The notes under the pieces are model-generated. The model was not told where the DNA came from and did no database searches. It saw nothing but the letters and a program-made list of their open reading frames with translations. From Diphasiastrum complanatum (lineage: Eukaryota; Streptophyta; Lycopodiopsida; Lycopodiales; Lycopodiaceae), in NCBI GenBank assembly GCA_029204225.1, contig CM055092.1, positions 84,151,373 to 84,215,372 of the forward strand: a stretch of DNA of 64,000 nt, given 5' to 3'. The translations under genes were made by a program, and so were the position numbers. Numbering within the stretch: the stretch's first letter is position 1; each line of letters begins with the position of its first letter. This document shows positions 46,346-59,668 of this stretch, piece by piece.

Positions 46346-46349
46346 GCAA

Positions 46350-47460
46350 ATGGGTAATCCAAAAAAGACTCAATCAGAAGAAGTACCCCAGTCACGACGA
46401 AGATCCTTCAGAAAGGGAAACACAAGCATCGGGAAATCAATCTCCTTCAACTGGCCTCTTGCCATACTTATGGGCCCATTCTCATGCCTATCGTTTGCAT
46501 CATCTACCGATGTCACCACCTCCACCCTACCTTCCATCTGTTTTTTTATCATCATTTCACTGTTCTTCTGAGAAATCCCCAGTTTTTTATAATCTTATTG
46601 CAGCAGCTGATAGATCATTGCAAGTGTCTTGCGGAGACCAACTACCACCTAAATTGGTTGTTTAGCCGGAAGAGATCTGCAAAAGCAGGTGACGCAACTA
46701 GAAGAAATAAAGAGAAAGATCCAAGAAGCTGAGGAGGAAAGGACAAAACTTAAGCAACAATTGAGTCAGATCGATCTTGATCAAAAGAGACTCTCTAGAG
46801 CAATGATAGTTGATCTACCAAGCCTTCATCATGTTTTCTTACCATTACCAAGCCGTCCACTCAAATCTGTTCCTACCACCAATTTTTGATGAGTCCATTC
46901 CCTTGATGACTAATAACCAAGATTTGTGCTACCTATCAAGAAAGAGCATTGACAAGACTGGAACTTCAACTGAGAGAAGAACCACGAAAACACCCAGAAG
47001 AAAATGGAGGATACAGTCCTCCCAGAAATTACTACCTGCCAATAGACCAGAGATGAAACCATCAATGGTAGATACAAGTGATAAGAAAGAAGACATGCGG
47101 GAAGCACTCGAGTATGCAAGTTGTGAAGCTATTGGGAGCTCTCCAAATTTTGAGAATGTCAACCAATTGCAGCAATAAGACATTATGGTTAAATTGCAGC
47201 AATTTGTGAAAAATAATTTTTGTGATACAGATTGGCGACAATAAGCACTTGGTTTTATGTAAGCGAACGAGGATCTAAGCTTTTCTGAGTACCGTTCGAA
47301 GATGCCAATGCGGAAGAGGAGCGACATTGTCCTATATGAGTTGAAGTGGGTCCTACAACACATTAGGGGTGGGATGATGTTGGCTGATTCTGACGAATCC
47401 CCAAGATACTCGGAAAGAGCTACCCAAGAGCACCTCTCATCTTAGACCGAGGAGGTCTCT
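46350..47460 (+). other. Possible decayed coding segments with coiled coil
   Basis: A short segment at 46689-46800 encodes a heptad-rich stretch (EEIKRKIQEAEEERTKLKQQ) consistent with a coiled coil. Two other frames (46350-46571, 46810-47178) are open, and an acceptor-like GATACAG near 47230 precedes a plausible charged exon with KMPMRKRSDIVLYELKW. Frames do not join without breaks. It could be the 5' part of the CACTA element whose 3' end lies at 48.0 kb, but nothing proves this. Confidence 0.25.
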
Positions 47461-48020
47461 GAGAAGATGAGACAAACAAAGACTAAGAGCCGAGTATGAG
47501 AGCCGAGAAATGCTAGTTAGGAATGACAAGCAAGAACTATGTAAGCCTCACGGTGAATCCCGAAAGATGGAATGACCATGTAGGAATTAGTATTTCTAGG
47601 CAAAGTAATAAATGCAAGTAGGCCCCTCTTAAAGAAAGTAGAGTGAGCCACCTTTTGATGGTTTCATTTGGGCTGCATGTTGATCTGTAAATGAATGTTC
47701 ATGGCTTGCATATCTGTTTGAATGTGAGTGCTTTCAAGAGAGAACGATCTTGAGTTGTCCTTTGACAGGCAAGACAAAATACTACAATGTTAATCTGTTC
47801 CTTCTGCCTGATTTTGGGCTTTAACAAGAAAGAATAACTTAAGAAAGAGCCCACTATCTCTGCTGACAGGCAGAAGAAGAAGTAAGCAAAAGAATTTACC
47901 CAAGGGACTTGAGCAAGCACGAGGGACACCAATAGAATCTCTTCTCAACTTGATTATTGTGGGACAATCAATGACATCCTCGAAGTTGGATTTAGGCAAT
48001 TCAGCTTTTTCATATTTGAT

Positions 48021-48782
48021 GTGAAATGGTTCAAAGTTATTTTCAATGTTCCCAATGCAACTGTCAGGAAAGATGAGAGTGGTTATTTTTCCATTGACTT
48101 ACCAAGCTTTGGACGGATCAAAGCGATACATTTGTTTTTCCTCACCAATGTGACCTGGTACATTTCTTCTATGTCTTCAAGATGTCTATGCTATTTTGTT
48201 GTCAATCAATCGATTTTCAGTATATTGCAAAAAATGTACATTTAAGTGTATACCCAAGCAACTGTAACATAGCTATGGATACTAATTATGAGTCAACGGT
48301 TATGGTAACATCGATCAATTACAGGTGGTCTTTCACCCCGATCATTCAGATCCCAGATGGTGGTACATAATTCAAGTCGCTCCTCGAAGTAAAAGAAATC
48401 TTGAAGATAGAGATGTCATGGAGGACATGGCACTGCCAACTGATGCACCTCATGAACAAGATCGTGATGATGGATTCGCTGACACATTTTCATAGGATAA
48501 TCATGTGCAAGCTTCGCAAGCTAATGATGTTGTTGAGCGTGATGCATCATCTTCGGATGGAATGACGACACACGACACACCTTTTCGATCTCACTTGTTG
48601 TCATCGTCGCCATTAGCTTTTGGAAATCAACTTATTAATAACAAAGCTATAGGAGATATTTGGGTAGAATTACAGATAGACTCATTTGGTTTGGCAGATT
48701 TGTCGCATGATGATGTGGAAAATGATAACAAATTTCAAAAGTGAGATCCATTTACACTCTATAACATACCGTGGGTTATATA
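48021..48782 (+). pseudogene. CACTA transposase DUF4216 exon and 3' terminal fragment, copy 2
   Basis: The exon at 48021-48150 reads MKWFKVIFNVPNATVRKD then SGYFSIDL, like the DUF4216 block (CKWF..G-x-KD-x-YGF). A CAATTACAG acceptor at about 48325 leads to IIQIPDGGT and the same C-terminal tail as 27863-28262, ending HDDVENDNKFQK at 48744. Relative to copy 1 it has a TAA inside the IPDGG segment (48366-48368) and another TAG near 48494, so it is dead. Together the two copies show that the tail belongs to a CACTA protein. Confidence 0.7.
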
Positions 48783-49412
48783 TTCAAAAAAGCCTTATGT
48801 CAGAAGATCTGATAGAAACCATGTCGCAAAATCTGTCAAAAAGGTTCCTTTAGAATTTGACGCGTCGAATTCCAAAAAATCTAGGTTTCTGACAACCGAC
48901 GTGGCGTCGGATTAAAATTCAAAATGAGCCATTAGATTCTGACATGTGTTGGTTTCTTACAACCATGTAAAGTTGGCGTGGACATTAGAAGACAACATCC
49001 ACGTGCAATGCTAAAAAAATGTGCATGTCCAAATTCAACAAATTTTAACTAGTGTCGAAATCTGATATTGCTTGTAGTCAGATAGAGAACATTTTCAAAT
49101 ATGTTAGAAATGTTTGACACCTATCCAACACTTTTTTTGTGTCAAATTTTGCAATTTCCTACAGTTTTGACAAATGTAGAGCATTGCAAATCTATCATAA
49201 ATGAACAGACTTTTTAGGATTTGCTAGAATGACAGATTTTAATGTATCTCAAATATGATGGAATCCAATAGCCCAAGCTATGGTACATATATATATATAG
49301 CAAAACTTGTAAACTGATCGAACCACATTTATATAGTTAAAACCAATAAAATCCAAGCCGTACACACGTTGATCCAACAACGGATCAGATCACACACGCA
49401 TAATGTAACCGT
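48783..49412. other. Spacer, nothing recognised
   Basis: Several 'gtcagaaatctgacatgtgt'-like words recur around 48790-49090 but no element boundary can be drawn. A (TA)n run lies at 49286-49300. Confidence 0.35.
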
Positions 49413-49417
49413 CCACA

Positions 49418-50201
49418 TGAACACCTAATTAGACAAATCTCGGTTCTACAAAGGATGTGAACAGTTTAATTGACAGAGGATGAGAAATGAACTCGAACTC
49501 GAAACATTTCCATTCATGTTCAACCTCGAAAGATTCACGAAATATTCCTGTGGTAACTCGAAAGATTCGTGAACAGATGCCCTGTGGAGACTCGAAAGAT
49601 TCACGAACAAGTTCTTGTTGCAAAATATTTTGTTTCTTGTTCAAACCTCACCTATTGGAAAATTGTCGCCTGTCGCAAACAATTCGCGAAATATTCTTCA
49701 TTCTTCAAGCTCAAAAATGTCAACTGTGGTGAACAATTCGCGAAACACGAAGCTTAGACAAAGAGATAAATTGTCGCGAACAGAAATAATTTGAGCCTGG
49801 AAACAAAGCGTTTATTTGAATATCAACCGTCGTAACGGTTAGATCTACTGTTACAGAATTAAAAGGCCAAAAGACATGTCCTGTAGCAATATAAATACAT
49901 GTGCACTACTCATTGTAACTTGACTCTCAACTCACTCAATCAGAGACACAACAGCGAAATAAGACAGCAAGAGATGTATACTGATGATTCAGATTCAGAA
50001 TTATAAAATTCGTTTTTGATCAAAGTAATTTCTGATTGTCTAAAATTGTCTCTTAATTCTACATGCTTATTCAATCAAGGCAAAACCTATTTTATTAGTA
50101 CATAGATCAGAAACAGACCCGATTGAACACATTGATATTAGTTTGATTTATTCAAACTTTCATCGTGTTCTGCAAGGAATAATTATTACTATTTTCCTAC
50201 A
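49418..50201 (+). repeat. Solo LTR of Copia family A
   Basis: It matches the family A LTRs in the plus orientation, from the AACACCTAATTAGACAAATC start (LTR TGTAGAACACC.. start changed to CATGAACACC) to the end ATTACTATTTTCCTACA at 50201. It contains the shared 'aaaaggccaaaagacatgt' and 'ataaatacatgtgcac' promoter-like text (TATAAATA near 49891). No primer-binding site or PPT flanks it, so it is a solo LTR. I could not confirm a target duplication. Confidence 0.85.
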
Positions 50202-52560
50202 TAATCAAGCTATGTAAGTGTTAATTGAATTTCTCTTTCAATCAGAGTTATCTGTAGCCAGCATTATCACACTCAACAAGCTGAAGTTATTACTTCAAGC
50301 GATTGTACTCACTGTTAATATTAATCAGAGTGCAATTTTTGTCTCACTACTGCGTTGTTCATTTGCGCAATCTGTATGAATTCTTCTACTTGAATATTTT
50401 TGCTACTAACTGTTGTGTTTCCATTCCTACACGCCTCGCTCAAAGCCTCCGGCTTCCGCTGCCGCTCACACCCACAGTTTTACAACAAAAGAGACACACC
50501 ATCTTTGAGAAATGTTGCAATAGCTTACCACTATCATGACAAATATGATTGAATAAGATTTGATGCAAAGGTAACCAATTTTTTTTAGATTCTAATGGTC
50601 TTTAGACTAGTTGTTGACATTTTTTTATCTCATCTCGATGATTGAACCTCAATTTAGATTGTGTTCTTGGGCATGGATGTGACAATATTCAAAAACATGT
50701 ACTTAGCGTCTTTGCTTATGGGAATTGATAGTCTCAAATTATGTTGATAATAGTTGTTCACGGTGTTTTTTTCTACCTTATGTAGCTAGTAATCTTGACT
50801 AATATATGATTGATTATTACACATTCATGATATCAATTTATGATGTTAGTTCATTGTAATTAAAATAATCATTCTATATTAATGAATCAACTATTGTATA
50901 CTGATCATGATAGCTATTATTAGTGATTTTATATAGTATTTTCACAATATCTATAAGGTTGTCTTTGTAAGAAATTTACTATTGATGATATTGCACTTTT
51001 GTTAAAAGTGTATTAAAGATTGACGATTATTATGCATTAAAGTATCTCGTAGTGGCATATATTATTCAAAGTTGCAAGCAATCTTAAAAGTAGCATCTAG
51101 GCACGGCATATTTGAATACACATCAAATTGCATTAACAAACAAACATTGAGACTTAAAGTTATATGCAACATCTAAAAACTTTCAGCATTTTTTTAAAGC
51201 TCTGTAGAAAGTTCAAGTAGAGGATTCAGCCATTTAACATTCACAATCTCATGACTTTCATTGTTTTAGTCAAATTTACTATAGACAAGATTCTTAGAAG
51301 TGAATATATTCACATATTTACAAGTAGTGGTTAGTTAGAACAAAAGTAGAATTATTGTGTTATTGTAATGTGGGTCTAATCAGTGAATTAGGACCAGTTG
51401 GCCTCGCCACGAGACAAATCGACGAGACATGTGTCCCGTCAACGGCAACCTAGGCTATGCATGGGTTACCAAAGAAGAAACTATATATACAATGTATTTT
51501 GGTTTTGAGAATGGTGTGGGAGAGTGCTCTCTGTGTGGTACTATGTGTGACTGTGATCATGTTTTAAGCAACTTTTAACTTGGTCATGGTATTCGTGATT
51601 TCATATTTTTGATCATTATAATTATGATTCGACAATAGTAGTCATGACTTTTTCAAATGTAGTATTTACAAATTCACAATCAATGCTAACAAAATTAGTC
51701 AAAATTTTCACAATTGAGTCATAATTTCACAATCGATATTCATAAAAGACTTTCACAATTCCATATTAATGATCTCACAATTCAATATTGACAATTTTAC
51801 AATCCAATATTCTTGAATTTCACGATTTGATTCACACATTTCATGATTAAGTATTTAGCTTTAATGATGACAACATTACTAAAGCATTCACCAAAATCAC
51901 TACTCAATACTCATGAATATTCACAAAAGTCATTATTTAATATTCATGGTTCCACGATTCAATATTCATTATATCAATATTTAAAGCAGTTACTATAGTA
52001 ATTTTTACGATCTGAAAGTGATCACAATTTAAAAATCTATCTTTATGATGTAATGTTTATAGTACTCATGATTTTTAAGTAAGTATCCCCATTCAATATT
52101 CAAAGTATTCACAATCAATATTCAATAGCTAAAAATTTCAAGTTTAGTATTCATGATTTTCACATTAAGTATACAGTTAGTGCCCGAAGCATTCATGATC
52201 ATCATTTAAAGTATTTAATATTCATAACATTCATCATCAATCAAACTATTCACAAATTTTGGTATTCACGATATCAGAAATTTGCCATCAATTACTAATC
52301 ATGCAGCTTCCAAGACATATTTTTGTAAAGTAAAATTATAAGTAGTTCATAATTTTGATTGGAAAAGGATATTTTTCAAGATGAAACATAAACAACAAAT
52401 GAAATTAATCAATAAAAACTAAAACAAGATTTCTTTTAATTTAACACTAGAGTCGTCACAAAATGCAAACAAAAGTGTGCATTTCAAGCACTTATTCAAA
52501 AAATCATATCTCATAAACTATGATGAATTACAGTGTGTTCTTCATATGTACATTTAACAA
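50202..52560. other. AT-rich non-coding stretch with degenerate 'TTCACAATTCAATATT' words
   Basis: From about 51540 to 52280, phrases such as ATTCACAA, TTCAATATT and TTCATGATT recur with no fixed spacing. This looks like a degraded short-unit repeat. Nothing else is recognised. Confidence 0.45.
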
Positions 52561-52911
52561 TTAAAATTTGTCACCATTCAAAAATGCGGACTTCACATCC
52601 ATTTGATGGATCTTCCACCCAAAATGAGATGCTAAGGCGATGATAAAGCATAGCGTAGTCCACTTAGCCATGGGAGCAAATGTCTCTTCGTTGTCAATTC
52701 CTTTGTTTTGCTCATAACCCTTCGCTACTATACGTGCCTTATGTTTTGCTATCGTGCCATCTGCATGAAACTTTGTTCTAAACACCCATTTGTTGTCAAT
52801 GGATTTCTTTCCAAGCGGTAGATCAACTAACTCCCACGTACCATGCTTGTGGATAGACTCCATCTCCTCTTCCATAAAATGTTCACTTTTAAAACATAAA
52901 CTAGAGTTCAA
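52561..52911 (-). mobile_element. Copia reverse transcriptase N-terminal fragment
   Basis: Open frame on the minus strand with HKHGTWELVDLPLGKKSI, NKWVFRTKFHADGTI, ARIVAKGYEQNKGIDNEETF and HQMDVKSAFLNGD. These are the first RT blocks of a Copia pol, complete up to the QMDVKxAFLxG motif. The piece stops before the YVDD block. There is no LTR, so it is an isolated fragment. It is a different lineage from family A. Confidence 0.9.
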
Positions 52912-54518
52912 ATTGTGTATTCATAAGGAATAAGGACTTTGTCAAATAACTATAAACTTATAATACTTTTATGCCTCCAAACAAACCCATAATGCTTCGA
53001 AATGAACATTTAATGTTGTTTGAATCTTACTATTATTTCATGGCACTAGGGAGCCGGGGGGGGGGGGGGGGGGGGACGCCACTAATTTCATCTTATATTG
53101 ATGATTTGGTTTCTCGGTAGTTAATGATTTGGCATTGGGCTTCCAGCTGTTAAATGTCACTCTTGTAAACATGTTTGTTTCCACAACTGGGTATTGGTGC
53201 TTTGAGCTTTAGAAAATTGCTTCTTATCAACAAATTTTCACATGCAAGGTTACACCACACTTTTGTAAAATAGATATTTGTGAACTTTTGACAAAGTTGC
53301 AAGACATTTACATTAAAAATATTACAAATTTGCAATGTATTTTCTAAGGGAACACCATACCAACCACAATTTCATGTTTGGAAACAATGATGCTTGTCCG
53401 ATGAGGAAGAACCAAAAAAGAAAAAACACGACATTCATGCTTATGAAAAGAAAATAGAAATTTTTGTCTCTAATTAGTATTATGTATACACACACACACA
53501 CACACACACACACCTATCGGCCATTTTGTGCTTTATGTTGCAAACGTTTCTCTACACATGCTCTTTTGATTATCTTGTTATTAAAAGTAACATGTTCTCT
53601 TTTGTAATTTGTTGCACTTGAATATCTTCAGGCAAAAGATTCCAAAGCGAGAATTGGTCTGAAGTATCCATCTTTTTAAGATAAAATACAGAAACCTAAA
53701 ATTTATTGATATTAGTGAATATTGAATATTCAAAAGTGCCAAATGCAATTTGATGTTTGTCCTGTTTTGGATCTTTGTTTAATTGGTCCTCAACAAATAC
53801 TTGTTGATCAGGACTTTGCCATCGGTCGGATTGAAAAATTCATAGCCCTTATGTTCTTAACCATGGCCAATAATAATTGGTTTCATGCTGGAATAATTAT
53901 ATTTTTTGTTGGAAACTAGGTGAGTGTTGTATAGTCAAGTACTCTTGGATGTTTGAAATTGGGACAGAGCATTAAATCAGAATGTAGCTCCTCGTCAGGT
54001 TAAGCTTCAAACAAGAATGAGAAAAGTTTTAGACTTGTGAGTTTAGTTTGGTCTATGACTCTCTTCCCTCGAAAATAGAAGAGTAAGAACAAAAGGACAA
54101 GATAACAAACCTAAAAGAGGCAGCACAAGCACAAAGGATAGTAGGGCATAGATAAGATCCACAACTAGACCTCTATCTTTGGAGAATTTCCAATGATTTA
54201 TCTGTAAATCTACAAGCCAGTGACATCATTGTCGTCACTTCTCTTTTCCATATTGACCAAAATAGCCCACCTTCCCTTGTTATTGCTCCCATGTGTACTA
54301 CAATCAACTACTCATTGTGAAATATCCTCCACAAGCTGTTGTAGATGTTTATGAAATGTTTGCAATAAACTTTGTCCATCTTAAAATATCAACATATGCT
54401 ATGAGAGTGAATACTATTCAGGGCTAGTCTTGCAAAGGCAAGACTATCGGTTCAAGTGAGACCTACCGAAAAGGAATTGTTTTATCAAGCATCACACTCT
54501 TACATGGAACCATCAACC
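52912..54518. other. Spacer with poly(G) and (AC)n runs
   Basis: Contains poly(G) at 53056-53075 and (AC)n at 53489-53513. No gene is supported. It ends at the target duplication of the hAT-like element. Confidence 0.5.
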
Positions 54519-54526
54519 GTCATTAT

Positions 54527-55439
54527 CTTAGAAGCCCGTTCCAACCAAAATGGGTCGGAACGTTCCATTCCGACCGTTCCGTACGTTCCGGAACGTACTG
54601 GGTCGGAACGATTTTTTGTGAGTTAAAAAAAAAATGTAAAACGACCCTGCTGGCCCGCGCATTCTGCATTTGCATTTCATCGATGACTGACATATTTTCT
54701 AGTTTTACCTGTTGCTTCAAAAAGCAATTGCTTTCATGAAGAGATTGACATTCTTGCTTCAGAATCGCCCTCTCCTGAATTCATCAAGAAAAAGATGAAG
54801 TGAATACTGAAGAACGGTCTATAATAATCTACAATGCAGCTCAGTCAAACTGACTATATAGCTGGAAACCGGGGCAATTGTGCATATCAGGAATATTCAT
54901 CATATGAAGGCTAATGCTCATCCAATTCGCATATATGTATCTGAATAGCCCTTCCCCCCATCTCTGAATCCGATGTTTCCGTTGAACCGATCGGGGCGGC
55001 TCGGACATACAACTTCTGAGTCACGGATCTCTGTACCCTGCCAGCTGGCACCTTATCACTGTGTGTCCAATCAAAGGTGAACGTCCACAAGGCTTCCTTA
55101 TCACTGTGTGTTCAATCAAAGGTGAACGTCCACAAGGCTTCCTGCTTTCTTTCCGCAAGCTCACCATCGCTGGAAACTCCTGGACCACGTCCATGATATG
55201 CTCTTTACGTATTTTTTTGGTAATTGTGCTTTTTATGTCCAATCGATGTTTGTCATTTTATTTGCTGAGTGATTTACTGTTCTTTGTCCTTTGAGCGTAG
55301 ATGCTCCTCAAGCTTCCTTAAATATTATGGTTTTTTTTTTCCTTTGTAAAAAAACATATTTTTTTATTTTTTTTTTATGGTCTCGTTCCGGAACGGAACG
55401 CGTTGTGGAACGCGTTCCGTTCCGGAACGAGCAACTAAG
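54527..55439. mobile_element. hAT-like non-autonomous DNA transposon
   Basis: A 913-bp element with terminal inverted repeats CTTAGAAGCCCGTTCC (left) and CTTAGTTGCTCGTTCC (right, read inward). The 8-bp flanks GTCATTAT (54519-54526) and GTCATGAT (55440-55447) match at 7 of 8 positions, as for hAT elements. GTTCCG/CGGAAC motifs are clustered next to both ends (54535-54610 and 55385-55428), like transposase-binding subterminal repeats. The interior has no transposase. It contains a 45-bp tandem duplication at 55052-55141. Confidence 0.75.
55052..55141. repeat. 45-bp direct repeat, two copies
   Basis: CTTATCACTGTGTG..AACGTCCACAAGG starts at 55052 and again at 55097, with one base difference between copies (tgtcc versus tgttc). 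Confidence 0.9.
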
Positions 55440-55447
55440 GTCATGAT

Positions 55448-56870
55448 TACTCTCACGTATCCCCCAGCTATCATGCCAGAACACAATTGCTATCAATATG
55501 CACCCTCTCTTTCATTCCTTAATATTTAAAAAGTAGCAATTTGTATCCTGAAAAAGCTGAAGGGTTGGAAAGCCTTCTCCTTGGAAAACACTAAAAGCTC
55601 AGTACTTTCTGCATGGGCAACACGTAAGTGCAGGCAATGCGAAAGGTGGTGGTTCTAAGTACAACATGAATTATTGTCTAAAAAAAAGTAGATCTTTCAA
55701 ATGCTGGCTAAAGCTTTGAAAGACCACAAAGATTTCCTTGATTCAAAGGGTGGATAAGCTTACATGATCCACAACTGCCGTGGTTTTGCGAAAGCTTTAC
55801 TCTCAACAGCACAAATTAGAGGAGAGGACCCAGTTTGACTGGGTCCATAGCTAGCATCCTTATACTTGAATGTCGAAAAGAACAAAATTTTGGTAAAGGC
55901 GACAAAGGCTAAGAGTAGGTGCTAGCTCGTAGAATATTAGCAGAAACCTTTATGGTAGAGCAATCCGTTCTGGGCCAATGCCAACAACAGTCTGCATCAG
56001 GGCAGAGCTAACGATTGAAGCTGTTGTCTATAGCCGAGTGAGTAACAACTGGTCAGTACGTGCCAAATCAGCTATGAGAGGCTTCAACCTTTTAGAAGAG
56101 GAGATTCAAAGCCAATATGCATATTAAGTCAGGGATTGAAATCTTTTGTTGTACAAAATACTTAGTCTCATACTTGTCAAATCTAGACGCAAATCTGCGA
56201 CCAACAAACACTACTTATACTATGGGAGCAAAAAAGAGGCATTTCTCAGGGTGCAGCACTATATTTGGCAAAGTCTGCAAAGGAATGCTACTAAAATTGA
56301 AATGTTCAACTTCTTGCTTTTTCTACTTCAGTTGTCCTACTGAATGATGAGCTTTATACTAATGAAAAGAATATGACTACTTATCATCTCATAAGGGTTC
56401 TGTTCTGAATAATCTGCAACAGCATGTGTGTCTGCTACATCAGAGAAAGAGCTTCATTTCACAAGAAAACATGCATTGTTGAGCTCTGGCTAGAAATATA
56501 GCAAGGTTTAATGATTAAAATATTGCTTACTGAACATTGGTACTCTATTTTACCTCACTGGTAGGTGAGAAATTTTTTAAACTCTTTGTAAAGACAAGCT
56601 AAAGAAGGGCAATTCAGATTAAGTGCCTTTATGAAGAATGGCATTTTTGAAAAGAGTTTGAGATCTCCAAAATATCAGCATTATCAAATGCCATATTATG
56701 AAGGGAGAGTTGTGCCTTTAGCCTAAGGAAAAAAAACACAAAATGCATGCACATACAAAGCTTGGAACTTCCAAGCTTTAAAAGCTTTCTTTTAGATAAT
56801 CGATACATAAATCTCAAACTCCAAAATTGAGCTCCCTAAGTGTGATTTGAGCCTGTAAGCCAGGGCCAAA
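55448..56870. other. Unassigned stretch
   Basis: No confident gene. It may hold exons of the minus-strand gene proposed at 56880-57908, but none is strong enough to draw. Confidence 0.3.
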
Positions 56871-56879
56871 ACATAGAAA

Positions 56880-57908
56880 CAGCATCCAGTTATATACACC
56901 TGAAAATGCGAGGTTGAGTGTATGGTCCTCTCAAACAATTTTGGTAGCATCCCACTGCAGATTGTAGCAGATGACTTTGTTGGTATGTAGATGGCTCTGA
57001 TAATTTTCTTCCAGAAAATGTTGGACAACACCGAAGACTCCTATTCAAATGTATTAAACTTCTGTACCTGCAATGTGAGGGTTTTCTGGTAAAGGCAGCC
57101 AATTTAACCTGATTTCACAGACAGACAAACACTGTTTGTTGAAACATCCAGTTGGTGAAAATTCAACCATAAATAACTTCTTTCACTTCTTATAATGTGT
57201 TTGAAGTGATACAGCTCACACTAGAACAAGATCTAAGACAAAGTAGTCGGCATAAATTACATACGATACACCATTCATGTTCTCAACTTAAGACTTCAAT
57301 GTTTGCACTACGATCCACCCTCAGTAAACTTGCAACTCACATGTGACTGAAAACTCTAGCAAGCTCATCACTAAATAGATTGGTTTTGCAGCCGTTTCCA
57401 CCTAGAATATGCATGCAAACATGCCTTTAGAAAGCATTGCAACTTAAAGGTTTCAGAACACAGCCAACAATTTTGAGGCATGCTAGCCTATGCGCTGTTT
57501 GCAGAACAGCTACATGATTCAAAAGAATTGCATCAATATGCTTTAGGAATATACATTAGAGGACTCACCACTGAATTTCCACAGCTGATGGCCGATGGCT
57601 TCAATCTATCATGATATACGCACAGAAGAACAGTTAATTATTCTGGCAACAATCGAAGCATTAGAAGAAGTGCTTGTGCGTAAAGTAGAAATCTCAACCC
57701 TCTACAAGGGCACTCCCATGAGACACGCAATTCATAGAAAGAAGACACGACAGTGGCCCAAAATTTTGATAAAGTGTAGTGCTGGAATTTGGCCTAGAAC
57801 TTGCTTAAAGTATGGATCAACCAGGTTGTTGGAGGCACACCAATTCAGAAAATAAACATACCTGACCTGCTTTGACTCCTTCCTTGCAATTTCTAACCTG
57901 CGAAGACC
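56880..57908 (-). other. Possible exon chain of a host gene, minus strand
   Basis: Four short segments on the minus strand sit between good splice signals. 57908-57862 has TTTTCTGCAG before GLRRLEIARKESKQ and a CAG|GTATGT donor. 57411-57346 encodes GGNGCKTNLFSDELARVFS with TTCTAG before and GTGAGT after. 57113-57068 encodes VKLAAFTRKPSHCR between ATTTCACAG-like and GTACAG. 56901 onward follows TTTTCAG. Clean borders at small exons suggest a real gene broken by introns, but I recognise no family and cannot join frames with certainty. Confidence 0.25.
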
Positions 57909-58619
57909 CTGCAGAAAACAGAAATTATAGACCATAACTTCTACTTTTCTTCAAAACAAAGTGAAGGTAATGAACTACAAGTTGATCGATGAGTGAAAAA
58001 TAATCAATCTAAACAAAAGGCATCATATTGTAAGAAGTACAAGGGATACTTCATTTGGTCTCTGACATTTCAGTTAGGGTTTACATGTTGTTACTTGGAG
58101 TTGGGTGACTATTACGGACATACATGTCCATATTGTGCTGCCTTTACTTAAGGGCATCTTTGGGACATCATGTGCTGGCTTAGGGCCCTTGTATGTATTT
58201 GTTCATGAGTTGGGGGTTGACCCTAGTAGGAGGGCGCACTGTTTTCCCTCAAATTTTGTATTTGAACCATGCCTCCGTAGATTCGGCACATTAAGTAGAA
58301 GGTTCCCCTAAGGGCCTTGAGCTTGTGTAATAGACTACTTGCTATTTATTTGGTAGCTTGTTGACTGTGGAGACTACTCATGCTGTTCCTCGTAGGGGTT
58401 TAGCCATTGATAAATGATGTTCATTCAGTATTCTTTGTTGGGAATTGCTATGGGTATCATGAAATCTCATTTATTCTTTCTTTTGATGCCATATCTGTGA
58501 TTGTGTTCATAACTATCCTCACTTTTTAGGGAGTTCTTTTTGGGGTATTCACCCAAGGAAGTGTTAATATTCGTCTTGAACACTATAAAAAAATCAAGAA
58601 AGTGAATGAATGAACTCAT
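57909..58619. other. Spacer, nothing recognised
   Basis: No coding exon, repeat or RNA gene identified. Confidence 0.4.
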
Positions 58620-58995
58620 CAAAAGGAAATATATTATTCAGTCAACTATGAAGACTATGAGAGAGAGAGAGAGAGAGAGAGGTGGGGGGGGGGGGGGGGG
58701 GGGGTTTCATTAATGTCTTCGGAGTACCACAAGGTACATAAGACTAAAATGTACATCTTAAGTGTGTTTCAAAGTTCAAACTTATGTAGCATAAACATGT
58801 TTCCAAGAAAAAATGTGAAAGAAATTTAGCAACATCAAAGGATGTCCACGGAGAAGTATATGAAGAAAGTTGTGATGGTGAGGGCAACATAGGACATGTT
58901 AGGCATACACATGTCTGTGGAGGACGATGCATTACCGGTCTCAATGTTGGCGAAATTGTCTTTGGTTGCGATGTCACAACACATAGTCGCCTCAT
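58620..58995 (-). mobile_element. LINE 3'-end fragment, tail copy 1
   Basis: On the minus strand the sequence ends with the family tail: CTTATGTACCTTGTGGTACT, then GAAGACATTAATG, then poly(C) (plus-strand G run 58684-58704) and (CT)n. The hairpin arms are GTACC and GGTAC (58724-58737). Upstream open text (58744-58995) is a weak match to the LINE C-terminus. The tail assignment is firm; the coding part is not. Confidence 0.6.
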
Positions 58996-59668
58996 CCTCT
59001 TAACTCAAATTGTATCACGATTTTTGGAGGAGGTAATATGAGGCAGTGTATTTCTTAAAAGGAGCAAGTAATGTGGCAAATATATCTTAGAAGATGAAAC
59101 ATCCCTCTTATCATCAAGGCTACACATCTTGGATCATTGTAAGATATCAATGATCAAAGAATGATTTGCTGCTCACAAAAGATTTATTAGAAGAAGATTT
59201 ATTTTCTAATGTTTCTCAATGGATGTAGTTGGCTGCTTTACATTTGGACGGTCATGCTGCCACTTGGTGTGACGAGTTTATCAACAACACTTTGATTGGA
59301 GGAGGAGGATGATGACCTGACTTTAAGTTGAATGTTTGTCTAGCTATGATTGATCGTCGTTGGATGGATAGTTTCCTCAAATGGCAATTTGAATAATTTT
59401 GAATCGTGATTCATACATGACGTAATTCAGTCCAATATGAATCAGATTTCCGGTCATAAATATCACTGTTAAAAAATCAAGGCCCCTTTTTGCAGAGGCC
59501 CGAACATTGTCATATTTTGTTCAGGTTATTGCTTTTGCGGTTGAGAGAAAAAAGAGGGTAGAGAGGATTTGAGGAGAGAAAGGGGTAAGGAAGATAGAGA
59601 GGGGGGTGGATAAGATGCAAAGAATTTTGGAAAGAGGATTTGAAGAGGAAGAGGTAACTTGCAAGGAG

